Shown one piece after another: positions 31,404-41,719 of a DNA stretch of 64,000 nt (the first letter of the stretch is position 1; every line of letters begins with the position of its first letter). This DNA comes from Bolinopsis microptera. Its lineage: Eukaryota; Ctenophora; Tentaculata; Lobata; Bolinopsidae. Both the position numbers and the translations under genes were made by a program. The notes below the pieces were generated by a model. The model was not told where the DNA came from. It did not search any database and saw only the letters and a list, made by a program, of their open reading frames with translations. Location of the stretch: NCBI RefSeq assembly GCF_026151205.1, contig NC_087073.1:1424001-1488000 (forward strand). The letters run 5' to 3'.

Positions 31404-34400
31404 GGGGGTTTTTTTTTTTTTGTTTTTTTTTTTTTTTTGGGGGGGGCCCCCCCCCCCCCCCCCCCAAAATTTTTTTTTTTCCCCCCCCAAAAAGGCCCCA
31501 AAAATTTTTTTTTTTTTTTTTTTTGGGGGGGGGAAAAACCCCAAAAAAAAAGGGGGAAAAAAAAATTTTTTTTTTTTTTTTTCCCAAAAAATTTTTTTAA
31601 AAAAAAAGGGGGTTTTTTTAAAATTTTAAAAAAATTTTTTTTAAAAAAATTTTTTTTCCCCCCCCCCTTAAAAAAAACCAAAATTTAAAATTGGTTTCCC
31701 GGGGGCCCTCCAAGGGTTTTAAAAAAAAACCCCCCAAAAAAAATTTTTTCCCTTTTTAATTTAAAAAAAAAAAAAGATTCCCAAATTTTAAAAATTTTTT
31801 TCCCCTTTTCCCATTTTAAAAAAAAAAAAATTTTTTTTTCCCCCAAAAAATTTAAAAAAAAAAGGGGGGGGTTTTTTTTTTTTTCCCCCTTTTTAAAAAA
31901 AAAATTTTTTTAAAAATTTTTTTTCAAAAATAAAATTTTAAATTTTTTTTTTTAAAAAAAATTTTTTTTTTTTTAAAAATTTTTTTTTCATTTAAAAAAA
32001 TTTTTTTTTTTTTAAAAAATTTCCCCCCCGGGGGGGAAAAAACCTTTTTTAAAAAAAAAATTTTCCCCCGGGGGGGGGTTTGGTTTAAAAAAATTTTTTG
32101 GGGTTTTCCCAAAAAACCCCCCGGGGGGGGGGTTTTTTTTTTTTCCCCCCCCCCCCCCCCACCCCCCGGGGGGGGAAAATGGCCTTTAAATTTTTTTTTT
32201 TTTTTTAAAAGGGGGGGGAAAAAGGGGTTTAAAATTAAAAAAAAATTAAAAAAGAAAAATTAAAAAAATTTTTTTTTTTGGGAAAAAATTAATTAATTAA
32301 ATTTAAAAAAGGAACCCTTTAAAAAGGGGAAAAAAATTTTAAAAAAAAAAAAACTTCCCTTTGGGGGGGAAAAAATTTAAAAAAAGGGGAAAAAAAAAAA
32401 AAACTTCCCCCCCCCCCCCCAAAAAAAAAAAAAATTTTTTTAAAAAACCCCCCAAAAATTTAAAAAATTTCCCCTTCCCAAGTTTTTCCCCCCCCCCCAA
32501 AAAAAAAAAACCCCCAAAACATTCCCTTTAAAAGGGGGGAAATTTTTTTTTTTTTAAAAAAAAAAAAATTTTAAAAGGGAATTTTAAAAAAAAAAGGTTT
32601 TTTGGGGAAATTTAAAATTTTTTTTTTTTAAACCCCCCCCCCCTTTTTTTTACCCTTTTAAAAAACCCCTTTTTTAAATTTTTTTAAAAAAAGGGGAACC
32701 CCCCCCCCCCCAAAAAAAAACCTCCCGGCCCCGGGCCCCCCTTTTTTTTTTAAAAATTCCCCCCCGGGGGGGGGGGTTTTCCCCCCCTTTTTTTTCCCCC
32801 CCCATTTTTTAAAAAAAAGGGTTCCCCCCCTTTTCCCCTTTTTTTAAAAAAAGGTGAAAAAAAAAAAAAAAGGAAAAAAATTTAAAAATTTTTTTTTTTT
32901 CCCCCTTTTTTGGGCCCCCCAAAAAAGGGGGAAAATTGGGGTTTTTTAAGGGAAAAAAAATTTTTCAAACCCCCCAAAAAAGGAACCCCCCTTTTTTTTG
33001 GGGGAAAAAAGGGGAAAAAAAAAAAACCCTTTTTTCCCCCCTTTTTCCCCCCCAAAAAACCCAAAACCCCAAAAAATTTTTTAAAAAAAAAAAAACCCTT
33101 TTTTGGGGGGTTGAATTTTTTTAAAAAAAATTTTGGGGGGTTTTTAAAAAAAAATTTTTTTTTTTTTTTCTTTTAAATTTTTTTTTTTGGGGTTTTTTCC
33201 CCTTTTTAAAAATTTTAAAATTTAAAAAAAAAAAAAATTAAAAAAAAAATTTTTTAAAAAAAAATTTAAATTTTTAAAAAAAAAATTTTTTAAAAAAAAC
33301 CCCCTTTTTAAAAATTTTTCCCCAAAAAAAAATTTTTTTTTTTTTGGGAAAAAAAACCCCCCCCCAAAAAAATTTTTTTTTCGAGAAAAAAAATTAAAAA
33401 GGGGGCCCAAAAAAATTTTTTTTTTCAAACCCAAAAATTTGACTTTTTAAAAAAAAAAAATTTTTTTAAAATTTTTTTTAAAAAATTTTTGGGTTTTTGG
33501 GGGGTTTTTTAAAAAAAAAACCATTTTTGGAAAAAAAAAAAAATTTTTTTTAAAATTTTGAAAATTTCCCCCAAAACCCTTTTTTGGGCAAAAGGGTTTT
33601 TTTTTAAAATTTTTTAAAAAAAAACCCTTTTTCCCCCTTTTCCCCCTTTTTAAAAAATTTTTTTTCCCCAACCCCCCCCCCCCCCGGGTTTTTAAAAAAA
33701 TTTAAAAAATTTTTTTTAAATTTTGCCAAAGGCCCTTTTTTTTTATAAAACCCCCTTTTTTTTTTAAAAATTTTTTTTGGGGGAAAAAAAATTTTTTCCC
33801 CCCCCCAACCCCAAAAAAGGGGCCCCCCCTAAACCCCCTTTTTTAAAAAAAACCCCCCCAAAAAACCCCCAAAAAAAGGTTTAAAAATTTTTCCCCCCGG
33901 TTTAAAAAACCCCCCCGGTTTAAAAAAAAAAAAAAAGGGGGAAAAGGGGGGGGTTTTTTTTTTGGGGGTTTTTTTTTTAAAATTTTTAAAAAATTTTTTT
34001 TTTTGGGGTTTTTTTGGGTGGGGGGGAAAAAAAAATTTTTTTTTTAAAAAAAATTTTGGTCAAAGGAAAACCCTTTTTTAAAAAAAAAAAAAAAAGGAAA
34101 AAAAAAAAATTTAAAAAATTAAAAAAAAACCCTTTTTTTCCCAAAAAAAAAAAAACCCCAAAAGGGCCCAAAAAAGTTTTGGGGCCCTTTTTTAAAAAGG
34201 GAAAATTTTTTAAAAAAAAAAAAATTTTTTTTAAAAAATTTTCCCCCCGGAAAATTTTAAAAAAAAAATTGTTTCCCGGGTTTCCCGCCCCAAATTAAAG
34301 GGCCCTCCCAAAAATTTTGGGTTTTTTCCCCCGGGTTTTAAAACCCCCAAAAAAATTTTCCCCAAAAAAATTTTTATGGGAAATTTTTTTTTAAAAAAAC

Positions 34401-34716
34401 CAAAAAAAAGGGCCCCCGTTAATTTTTGGGGGTTTTAAAAAAAAATTTTTTTGGGGTTTTTTCCCACCCCTTTTTTTTAAAATTTTTGGGGGTTTTTTAA
34501 AAAAATTTTAAAAACCCTTTTAAAAAAAAAAAATTTTTTTTTTTAAAAAATTTTTAAAAAATAAAATTTTTAAAGGGGAAAACAAAGGGGGGTTTTTTTA
34601 AAAAAAAGGGGGGGAAAAAAGGGGGGGAAAAAAAAGGAAAATTTTTTTTAAATTTTGGGGGGGGGGCTTAAAAAAGGGGGGGAAAAGGGGGGGGGTTTTT
34701 TAAAGGGGGGGGGGGG

Positions 34717-34751
<35 letters not shown>

Positions 34752-35414
34752 ACCTTTTAAAGGGGGGGAAAGGGGTTTTTTTTTAAAGTTGGGTTTTAAA
34801 TTGGAAAAATTTTTTTTTTTTAAATTTTTTTAAATTTTTTGAAATTTTTTTGGGGGGGTTTTTTTTAAAAAAACCCCCCCCCCGGGGGACCCGGGGGGTT
34901 TTGGGGGGGGTTTTTTTGGGGTTTGGTTTTTTTGGGGGGGGGTTTTTAAAAAAAAAAAGGGGGGGAAAAAAAAAAAAAGGGGGGGGAAAAAAAGGGGGGT
35001 TTTTAAAAAAAAAAACCCCCCCCAAAAAAAAAAAAGGGGGGGGGAAGAAAAATTTTGGGGTTTTTTTTCCCCTTTAAAAAAAAAATTTTTTGGGGGTTTT
35101 TGGGGGTTTCCCCAAAAAAAAAAAAAGGGGGAAAAAAAAGGGGGGGAAAGGTTTTAAATTTTTCTTCCGGGGGGGAAAAAATTTTTTTCCCCCAAAAAGT
35201 TAAAAGGGGTAAAAAAGGGGGGGGGGGGGGGGTTTTTTTTTTTTTTGGGGGGAAAATTAAAAATTTTTAAAATTTTTTTTCCCCGGGAAAAAAATTTTTT
35301 TTTTTTAAACATTTTTTTTAAAAAAAACCCCAAAAAGGGGGGGGAAAAAAACCCCCCCAAAATTTTTTTTTTAAAAAGGGGTTTTAAAAAAAAAATTTTT
35401 TTTTTTTGGGGGAA
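28001..35414. other. Homopolymer-stretched tract 2, probable sequencing artefact
   Basis: Same character as tract 1 for about 7.4 kb, returning abruptly to normal DNA at 35,415. Long apparent ORFs (for example 161 codons on the minus strand at 31.2-31.7 kb) are made only of AAA, TTT, GGG and CCC-type codons. Confidence 0.9.
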
Positions 35415-35735
35415 AAGTGAAAGAACCTATAATGGTGGGTCAGATTTTGACGAGTTTTCGGAACAGTTCGAGCTATGAGTTAGTCTGCAAGAACGTCACA
35501 TTGAGGTGCTACCTGTCAGAGACAACTTTGCAACTGTCGAACTGTTTAATGCTCAGACAAGTTTGTATAATGCGTGTAAACTGAAGAAACGCAAACAGTT
35601 TTTGACAGCGTTGGAGCCATCTGTCTTTGCCGACATTAAGAACGTTGTCTATCCGCGTCAGTTAGTGCAAATTCCCTACACAGAACTGAAACAGTTAGTG
35701 AGAGATCATTTCTGTTCAAAGCCAACAGTGCCAAC
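35415..35735 (+). pseudogene. Gag-like fragment of a Ty3/gypsy-type element
   Basis: SDFDEFSEQFEL, an in-frame TGA at 35,476-35,478, then ACKLKKRKQFLTALEPSVFA, IPYTELKQLVRDHFCSKPTV. This follows the Gag capsid pattern (W..F.EQFE; K...fL..lG...y..l; y..l...l..HF.PKP). The 5' part is lost in the damaged tract. It runs without a stop into a different domain at about 35,740. Confidence 0.6.
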
Positions 35736-35946
35736 CGAAAGTGGCTGCTTAAGTAAGGGAGAACTAAATATCCCATCACACTACAGGCGCAAGTATTCCA
35801 AAAAGCGGTACTTTGAGGATACACTGACACCAAAGAAGATGTTCGACGATTTTAGAAAAAAAAGAGCCTGAATGTAGTATAAGTTACACATCCTACAAGA
35901 ACATATTGAAAGGGTTTGACATCACCTTTCACAAGCCCAAGAAATA
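35736..35946 (+). pseudogene. Transposon-associated domain fragment fused to the Gag piece
   Basis: ELNIPSHYRRKYSKKRYFED then TPKKMFDDFRKK, a one-base shift in an A8 run at 35,852-35,860, and SISYTSYKNILKGFDITFHK ending at TAA 35,944. The pattern (R.YLe....k.MY..f.......s...y..iF...nisFh.PKK) is known to me from uncharacterised invertebrate repeat families that continue with DxCxxC; that continuation is missing. It may belong to the same broad group as the PIN/XPG-like relics at 4 and 12 kb. Confidence 0.45.
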
Positions 35947-36073
35947 AGTTACTGTACGCATGAGAGTTCCAGCCTAAATCTTGCATTTAATATCACTTTA
36001 CATAGAATTCATCCGTTGTCATCAAGATCTATTTCGATATAATAAACTGTAATTAATTTGACAAATTTTGCAG

Positions 36074-36246
36074 TTTGCTGTCAGAGAAAAGGTACTAGCA
36101 GCATGGGGAAGACAATATGTGCCTGCTCTGATCGACAAAGTACTGAAATCCGGGTACAATCATGTAATATTCACTGAGGACAACTATAAACATGGACCTA
36201 TAAACTGTAGTCAAGTAAAAAGAGTTTCACAGTTAGAACCAGAAGG
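36074..36246 (+). CDS. Exon encoding a Tudor-like domain
   Basis: Acceptor TTTTGCAG at 36,073 and donor GAAGG|GTAAGA. It encodes FAVREKVLAAWGRQYVPALI and NHVIFTEDNYKHGPINCSQV, which fit a Tudor/SH3-like barrel (vlA.W....Y.PA.i..v......V.F.D......). It recalls the first exon at 0.95 kb (GDTVMIAGWLDSNRMFAG). Neighbouring exons were not found. Such domains usually bind methylated Lys or Arg in nuclear proteins; the aromatic cage cannot be judged. Confidence 0.4.
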
Positions 36247-36384
36247 GTAAGATTGAACTTCATTCAATTACTCACGGCTCAACAGTCAACACTCTGTTAT
36301 TTTCATAATTTCATAATATAATTTACTAAACAACATGACACAGCCACGGGGCAAGGCCAAGGGAAGAGGACCATTCTTCGTTTA

Positions 36385-36533
36385 TCTGCAAATCTTTAAA
36401 ACGATGTTCAGAAAGAGTGTAAAATGATAGATACGAAGGTAATCAATATAATTATAGTTATAGTAGTGATGCTTCTAGATAATGTTGCTTATAACAGCAC
36501 TTTAAAAACCACGAGAGTGGCAGGTACATCATC
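36385..36533 (+). repeat. Dispersed motif copy 3 plus 64-bp direct repeat, left copy
   Basis: CTGCAAATCTTTAAAACGAT, AGAAAGAGTGT, ATGATAGATACGAAGGTAAT (36,385-36,460) followed by TGCTTCTAGAT to GGTACATCATC (36,470-36,533), which recurs at 38,528-38,596. The latter has a small hairpin CCACGAGAGTGG. Confidence 0.7.
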
Positions 36534-36928
36534 GGGCTGCTAATAACTGGTCCAGCGGCGTTGCTCCTAATAAACGGAAGGGGTGGTCTCGGAGGATTGA
36601 AGAACACGAGAAGTCACAGAACCACAAGGACGCTTAACGTTCCCGGTCTCATTTTCTGAACTCGCCAATTGATGGGACAATACAGCAGGCTATCCAAGAA
36701 GAAGAGAACAAGTGTGCTGCGATTGTTGGGAGAGTGGTTGATGTTCTTCTAACATGTTCTGAAATGAATATTGGACTTAGGGGGCGGGGCACAGGGAGAA
36801 AGTTGGAGAGGGTAAATGCGAGGGAGGGAATTTTCTCTCTATTATCAAGCTCATGTCGAAGTAAGATCCGCTCTTGAAGGAGATCATCAACAGTCCGAAG
36901 AACACGGAGAGATACCTCTCTTCGTTCA

Positions 36929-37020
36929 TCTGCAAATCTTAAAAAGATGTTCAGAAAGAGTGTAAAATGATAGATACGAAGGTAATCAATATAATTATAG
37001 TTATAGTAGTGATCAATGTA
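36929..37020 (+). repeat. Dispersed motif copy 4
   Basis: CTGCAAATCTTAAAAAGATG, TCAGAAAGAGTGT, ATGATAGATACGAAGGTAAT, nearly identical to copy 3 over about 80 bp. Confidence 0.75.
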
Positions 37021-37362
37021 AAAGTACTAATTAATAATGTATTATATTAAGACTCCTCAATAACTACATTAAATACAGCAGCAGCAGCAACATTTTTTTT
37101 TTTTATCTAAATCTTTTCAAACAATACATAATTATACAGAATTGAATGCTTCTAAATAAACCCAGTTACAAAAGGAGAAAACCGATATAGCCCTAATATC
37201 CACTATCCCAGTATGAAACCCAAATTATGTATTGAAAGAGGGGTAACCAAAACACAGTAATGTGCAGTAAGAAAAACCACACCCGCAATAACATTGGGCC
37301 CTAGCAAAAAATTAATTAATCAATGAATTAAAACATATAATATTGTACTTATAGAAAATATA
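37021..37362. other. AT-rich 3' flank of the ORF1-like gene
   Basis: On the minus strand this is downstream of the stop codon at 37,363. It includes a T-run/A-run and no second ORF, so no reverse transcriptase follows the ORF1. Confidence 0.5.
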
Positions 37363-38319
37363 TCACTCTGAAGGCTCCTTCTCCGAGCTAATGACTCTAA
37401 AGTTCCTGATAACATGAACTTTGTCAGGCTCTGCTGTCCTTTTATTGAGTAGTTGGTCGACAACTTTCTTGTAGGCCATCCTATCTGCAGCTGATCTATC
37501 TGGAGTAATGTAAACTGAACTAAACCCGTCTACATGTCTTAGTAGCTTAGTCTTGCTCAAGATGGTACGAGCTTGATCTGAGCTTGACAAAGTGAATTTC
37601 ACTGGCCTGACTCGTTCATTTGTGTCATTTCCAACTCGTTTACATCTTAAAATTTTCGGTTTTTCGTTGAGATGGTCCAACAAAATACCAGATACCTTAG
37701 CATCCAGGTTCTCCTCAGTCTCTGGAAGCCCAAAGATAATCAGACTTTTACTTCGATCTTCTTCTAGGGAAACCCTTTTCACCGCAGCTTGGATCTTCTT
37801 CGGTGCAAATGCGTTTTTGCATGTGTTTTTCAAAAGAGACGAAAAGGTTTTGATCTCTTTCTGAGCTGCACTTTTCACAGTTCCAATCTCATCATCCTTC
37901 TTCAAGGCTAACTTCTCCTGCAAATCACTGATTTTAGCCATATCTTCTTCTTGCTTAGAGAGCAACTTCTCTTGTAATTCTATGATTTTAGTCGCATCCA
38001 CTATTTTTTCTTTCCTGAACATTCTGTTGTCGACAGCTGTTTCTGTGGCGGATTGTAACAATGGACCACAATAATTGTCCAGCAAGCAGCACACTGTCTC
38101 TAACCATTCTGATAACCTTTCTCTAGGCACACTTCTCTGGTTCAGTTTATCAAACTGCACATCATCGTTGTGTTCAACTCCGATTTTACTTCTAATCTCC
38201 TTGAAAATACTGTCAGTCGCCATGTGTATCTGATTCGCATATTCCGTAAGGAACTGGCCATTCACGACCATATCATCATCTAACATATCCATATGTTCAT
38301 TCTGTAGCGGAAGAGGCAT
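37363..38319 (-). CDS. LINE-type ORF1 protein, intact
   Basis: ATG at 38,319 on the minus strand gives 318 residues to TAA. After an acidic N-terminus (MDMLDDDMVV) comes a coiled coil of two similar blocks (IIELQEKLLSKQEED, ISDLQEKLALKKDDE), a linker, then an RRM-like core starting SKSLIIFGLPETEENL with LRCKRVGNDTNERVRPVKF, and the VYITPDRSAADRMAYKKVV end. This is the architecture of ORF1 RNA-chaperone proteins of jockey/CR1/L2-type LINEs: trimerising coiled coil, RRM, C-terminal domain. It normally packages LINE RNA. No ORF2 adjoins it, and it has no stops or shifts, so it may be recent, or kept by selection. Confidence 0.7.
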   Translation of the reverse strand: MPLPLQNEHMDMLDDDMVVNGQFLTEYANQIHMATDSIFKEIRSKIGVEHNDDVQFDKLNQRSVPRERLSEWLETVCCLLDNYCGPLLQSATETAVDNRMFRKEKIVDATKIIELQEKLLSKQEEDMAKISDLQEKLALKKDDEIGTVKSAAQKEIKTFSSLLKNTCKNAFAPKKIQAAVKRVSLEEDRSKSLIIFGLPETEENLDAKVSGILLDHLNEKPKILRCKRVGNDTNERVRPVKFTLSSSDQARTILSKTKLLRHVDGFSSVYITPDRSAADRMAYKKVVDQLLNKRTAEPDKVHVIRNFRVISSEKEPSE

Positions 38320-38527
38320 CGTACACGTTGTACAGAAAATGTACAAACAATGTATACAAATCTACAAAGCCAGAGAGATAATTCAACGCGCACACAGAAC
38401 TACTGATAAGAGAGCTACAATTTAGCAACGAATGTAAAAGTGTAATATCGGCAACATGTTGCACAACAACAGCAACAACAACCCCCCAAGAAGACAAAGG
38501 AATTTAAGTTAGCGGATCTAGAAGCCA

Positions 38528-38596
38528 TGCTTCTAGATATGATAATGCTGCTTATAACAGCACTTTAAAAACCACGAGAGTGGCAGGTACATCATC
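38528..38596 (+). repeat. Direct repeat, right copy
   Basis: TGCTTCTAGATATGATAATG to GGTACATCATC; matches 36,470-36,533 with a 5-bp insertion. The pair encloses the ORF1 gene. Confidence 0.8.
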
Positions 38597-38689
38597 ATTT
38601 ATTGGTGTTGTTGATGACTTTTCTAATGTTGTTGGTGCTGATGATACATCATCAGCAACATCAACATCAGAACAGTTTTATACAGGTTT

Positions 38690-39575
38690 ATATAATATAA
38701 AAGGATTATAGTTATTAATTTACTACATTTAAAACCTAGTCGTGGGAGAGAAAGGGAGAAAGATAATCTGAATCAACGACAATTCAAAGTCCGAGGACAA
38801 AGTCCGAGACATCATTATAGTTATTCACAACTTCGAATATACACAAGCAACCACATTCATATTCCCTAATTATTTGTTATATATTATAAAAGGATTATAG
38901 TTATTAATACTACATTTAAAACCTATAGTCGTGGGAGAGAATGAGAATGAGAAAGAGGGAGAGAAAGAGAATCTGAATTTAAAACCTAGTCGTGGGAGAG
39001 AAAGGGAGAGAAAGATAATCTGAATCAACGACAATTCAAAGTCCGAGGACAAAGTCCGAGACATCATAGTTATTCACAACTTCAAGTACACACAAGCAAC
39101 CACATTTATATTCCCTATTTATTTGTTATATATTATAAAAGGATTATAGTTATTAATACTACATTTAAAACCTATAGTCGTGGGAGAGAAAGAGAGAGAA
39201 AGATAATCTGAATCAACGACAATTCAAAGTCCGAGGACAAAGTCCGAGACATCATAGTTATTCACAACTTCAAGTACACACAAGCAACCACATTCATATA
39301 ATTCCCTAATTATTTGTTATACAATATAAAAGGATTATAGTTATTAATTTACTACATTTAAAACCTAGTCGTGGAAGAGAAAGAGAGAGAAAGATAATCT
39401 GAATCAACGACAATTCAAAGTCCGATGACAAAGTCCGAGACATCATAGTTATTCACAACTTCAAGTACACACAAGCAACCACATTCATATTCCCTAATTA
39501 TTTGTTATATATTATAAAAGGATTATAGTTATTAATTTACTACATTTAAAACCTAGTCGTGGGAGAGAAAGGGGG
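38690..39575 (+). repeat. ~190-bp tandem satellite, about 4.5 copies
   Basis: The marker AGTCCGAGACATCAT recurs with spacings of about 252, 188 and 191 bp. Each unit holds AAAAGGATTATAGTTATTAA, AAAACC(TA)TAGTCGTGGGAGAGA, a purine-rich run and GAATCAACGACAATTCAAAG. The first full spacing is longer because the purine-rich part is duplicated inside it. Confidence 0.88.
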
Positions 39576-39595
39576 GACGAGCCAGGTTTATTCAG

Positions 39596-40081
39596 AGGTA
39601 TTTCGTGTCACACCCCTCTGCGACTGATGTAACTGGTTTGGGCCTGGCTGAACTAATAATAAATGAGCTAAAGACCAAGTTAAACCTCAACCTGCAACAC
39701 CTCAAGGAGTGTGCTGGTGTTTGTGGAGATGGCCAGTACATCAGAAACCATGTATGTCACCACTTCGAGACCTTGGTTGGTATAAAGCCAGTCATTGAAT
39801 GTTGGGACCAACCACATGCTGTTGAAAAATTATGGAAGTACGCTCTCGGGGATGTGAAGGTTTATGAAACACTGAAGGAGAACGTGGAGAGTCTGGTAGT
39901 GCTGGTGGCTGGTACTTGGCAGGAGACCTACTTGGAAAAGGCAGCGGCCCAAAGAATCTCAGGCCGGCACAGCTGAGTGTGCTAAAAGATCTCGAGTTCT
40001 GTGGGCATGGCTTGAATCAATTTGAGAATGTGCTCAAAATGCTGGAGGTGCTGATTGCTACGGTAGATAGCAATCAGTAAT
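39596..40081 (+). pseudogene. hAT/ZNF-type transposase-like fragment
   Basis: Likely acceptor TTTATTCAG at 39,595. Frame 1 to 39,976 has ELIINELKTKLNLNLQHLKE, GVCGDGQYIRNHVCHHFETL and ECWDQPHAVEKLWKYALGDV. The DGQY...V..hf and WD..Ha motifs are typical of hAT-like zinc-finger proteins (ZNF862/TTF type) around the second catalytic region. A shift near 39,960 moves the frame, which continues to TAA with LSVLKDLEFCGHGLNQFENV and LKMLEVLIATVDSNQ. At the end GATTGCTA and TAGCAATC form a hairpin. Fragment only; host-gene exon or relic. Confidence 0.5.
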
Positions 40082-40525
40082 TTATTCTCACGTTAAAATT
40101 TAGTTCATTCTTTTATTATCCTGCGTCCAAGTGAAGAATCAGGTACGTGACTACGTGTGTTTTATTTCATTTCTTTAAATAGGACATTTGTTGTAAATTA
40201 TATTCGAGCTCTTTTGGTGAGGGATTTCCAGTTGAAAGGTTAAACTCATTCATATTGTTAAAAGTGGAAGTGGAATAAGTGGACTAAGTCATTAAATGTA
40301 TAGGAGAGGAACTGATGAGAATCTGGACGAGAAAATTAAAAAAGAATCAGGACGATTAAACCCAACCCAAGTAACCCAAGTAAGTAACCTGATTGAGATA
40401 TCAATTATTCAGCTTTTTCAAAAGCCACCGAGCCCGACCTGTTTTACGTATGTGTGTTACGGCCCGTTATTAGAGCTGACAAACCGTCTATGTGGCTATG
40501 AAACTTGCGATATTATATATATAAT
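40082..40525. other. Spacer, nothing recognised
   Basis: A 77-codon open frame (40,296-40,529) has no motif and ordinary AT-rich flanks; I do not call it. Confidence 0.4.
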
Positions 40526-40677
40526 TTAACAAATAAACCCTTTTTCATCAGCTGCAAACAGTTATCCAGCAAGGATCAAACTTAATCCCGACAACATCAA
40601 GGATATATTTACTCGCTATATTAAATGGTATATAATGTCGATTTAACTCCTGAACTGTCATTTTTCAGGTAAAAAGG
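40526..40677 (+). repeat. ~150-bp duplicated segment, copy 1
   Basis: TAACAAATAAACCCTTTTTC to TTTCAGGTAAAAAGGG. Inside, after a CATCAG acceptor-like site, a frame reads YPARIKLNPDNIKDI. The copy at 41,236 keeps ARIKLNPDNIKDI with one silent AAG/AAA change in the last Lys, suggesting a possible exon. Confidence 0.55.
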
Positions 40678-41235
40678 GTTTACTATTATAATAAGTTATT
40701 AAAAGAGATTTGCGGCTCTTACAAACAACAGCTGGTAAATTAGAAGGGCTGGAGAATAATACATAATATGTACATAATTAGTTTTATGATTCTATTTATA
40801 TAATCAGGATGTTTTGAAATATAACTGTTAATATAATCTTGGAATACCGAATTCTTCATTTATACAATTTGCCAACTGCTGACGAAACTGAATGAAACAC
40901 TCGCTGTTAAATAATAAGATTTTGCACAGTGTTGTAACTGGTAATTTCATTTTTTATATTTAATTATTTATTATCTTGTAATCTTAGTGACTTTTAGGGC
41001 CACCGATTCGACGGTGACTAATTATATCGAAAAGAGCACGGCCTGTTTTTGGAGCTAACATACCACGTGTTAACTAAAGTCTTCAACACGGCAGCCAGAT
41101 CTATAATGTTTCAGGAACATACCTTCTTTTTGGCTCAATAATACCTGCGGTAGTATCAGAAGTAATTGGCAATCGCAATCTGCAATTCACTGTGCTCTAA
41201 CTGCCTGGTAAAGAATTCTGCAATATCATTATAAT

Positions 41236-41396
41236 TAACAAATAAATACTTTTTGTCAGCTGTCAAAAGTTATCAAGCAAGGATCAAACTTAATCCCGAC
41301 AACATCAAAGATATTTACCTGCTATATAATATGGTACAAAATATAATGTTTATTTAAAGATTTAAGTCCTGAACTCTCATTTTACAGGCAAAAGGT
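41236..41396 (+). repeat. ~150-bp duplicated segment, copy 2
   Basis: TTAACAAATAAATACTTTTT to TTTTACAGGCAAAAGG; aligned with copy 1 including GATCAAACTTAATCCCGACA. The open frame is YQARIKLNPDNIKDI. Confidence 0.55.
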
Positions 41397-41540
41397 GTTG
41401 ATTATTAATACGTATTAATATTACTTAAAAGAAGTAATTACGGCTTACAATAGGTAGATACTGAGTTATTTAAGAATTCCATTAAGAGATATGCTGTTTT
41501 ATCTTCACAAACCAAACTCTACTACCTTTTACTTGTCACT

Positions 41541-41571
41541 CTATTATCGATAACTATATTATCGATAATAG
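41541..41571. repeat. 13-bp perfect inverted repeat, 5-bp loop
   Basis: CTATTATCGATAA - CTATA - TTATCGATAATAG. Confidence 0.85.
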
Positions 41572-41719
41572 ACCATACCTGTAGAGATCAATACCCAAAA
41601 AGCTTTCCAAAATTGTCCCATGTTCGAATGACGATTTTGTTTATTTTTAATTGTCTTTTGACTTCTCTTAATAACATTAACTACTATAGGAAATATTATA
41701 AATTTAAATATCTTAAAGC

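Noticed and set aside
24695-35414. Dozens of long open frames on both strands
   Set aside because: They consist of homopolymer codons in a tract that is probably miscalled sequence; no motif or splice signal is present.
38690-39575. CRISPR array
   Set aside because: Units are contiguous tandem repeats of ~190 bp without unique spacers, in an animal genome.
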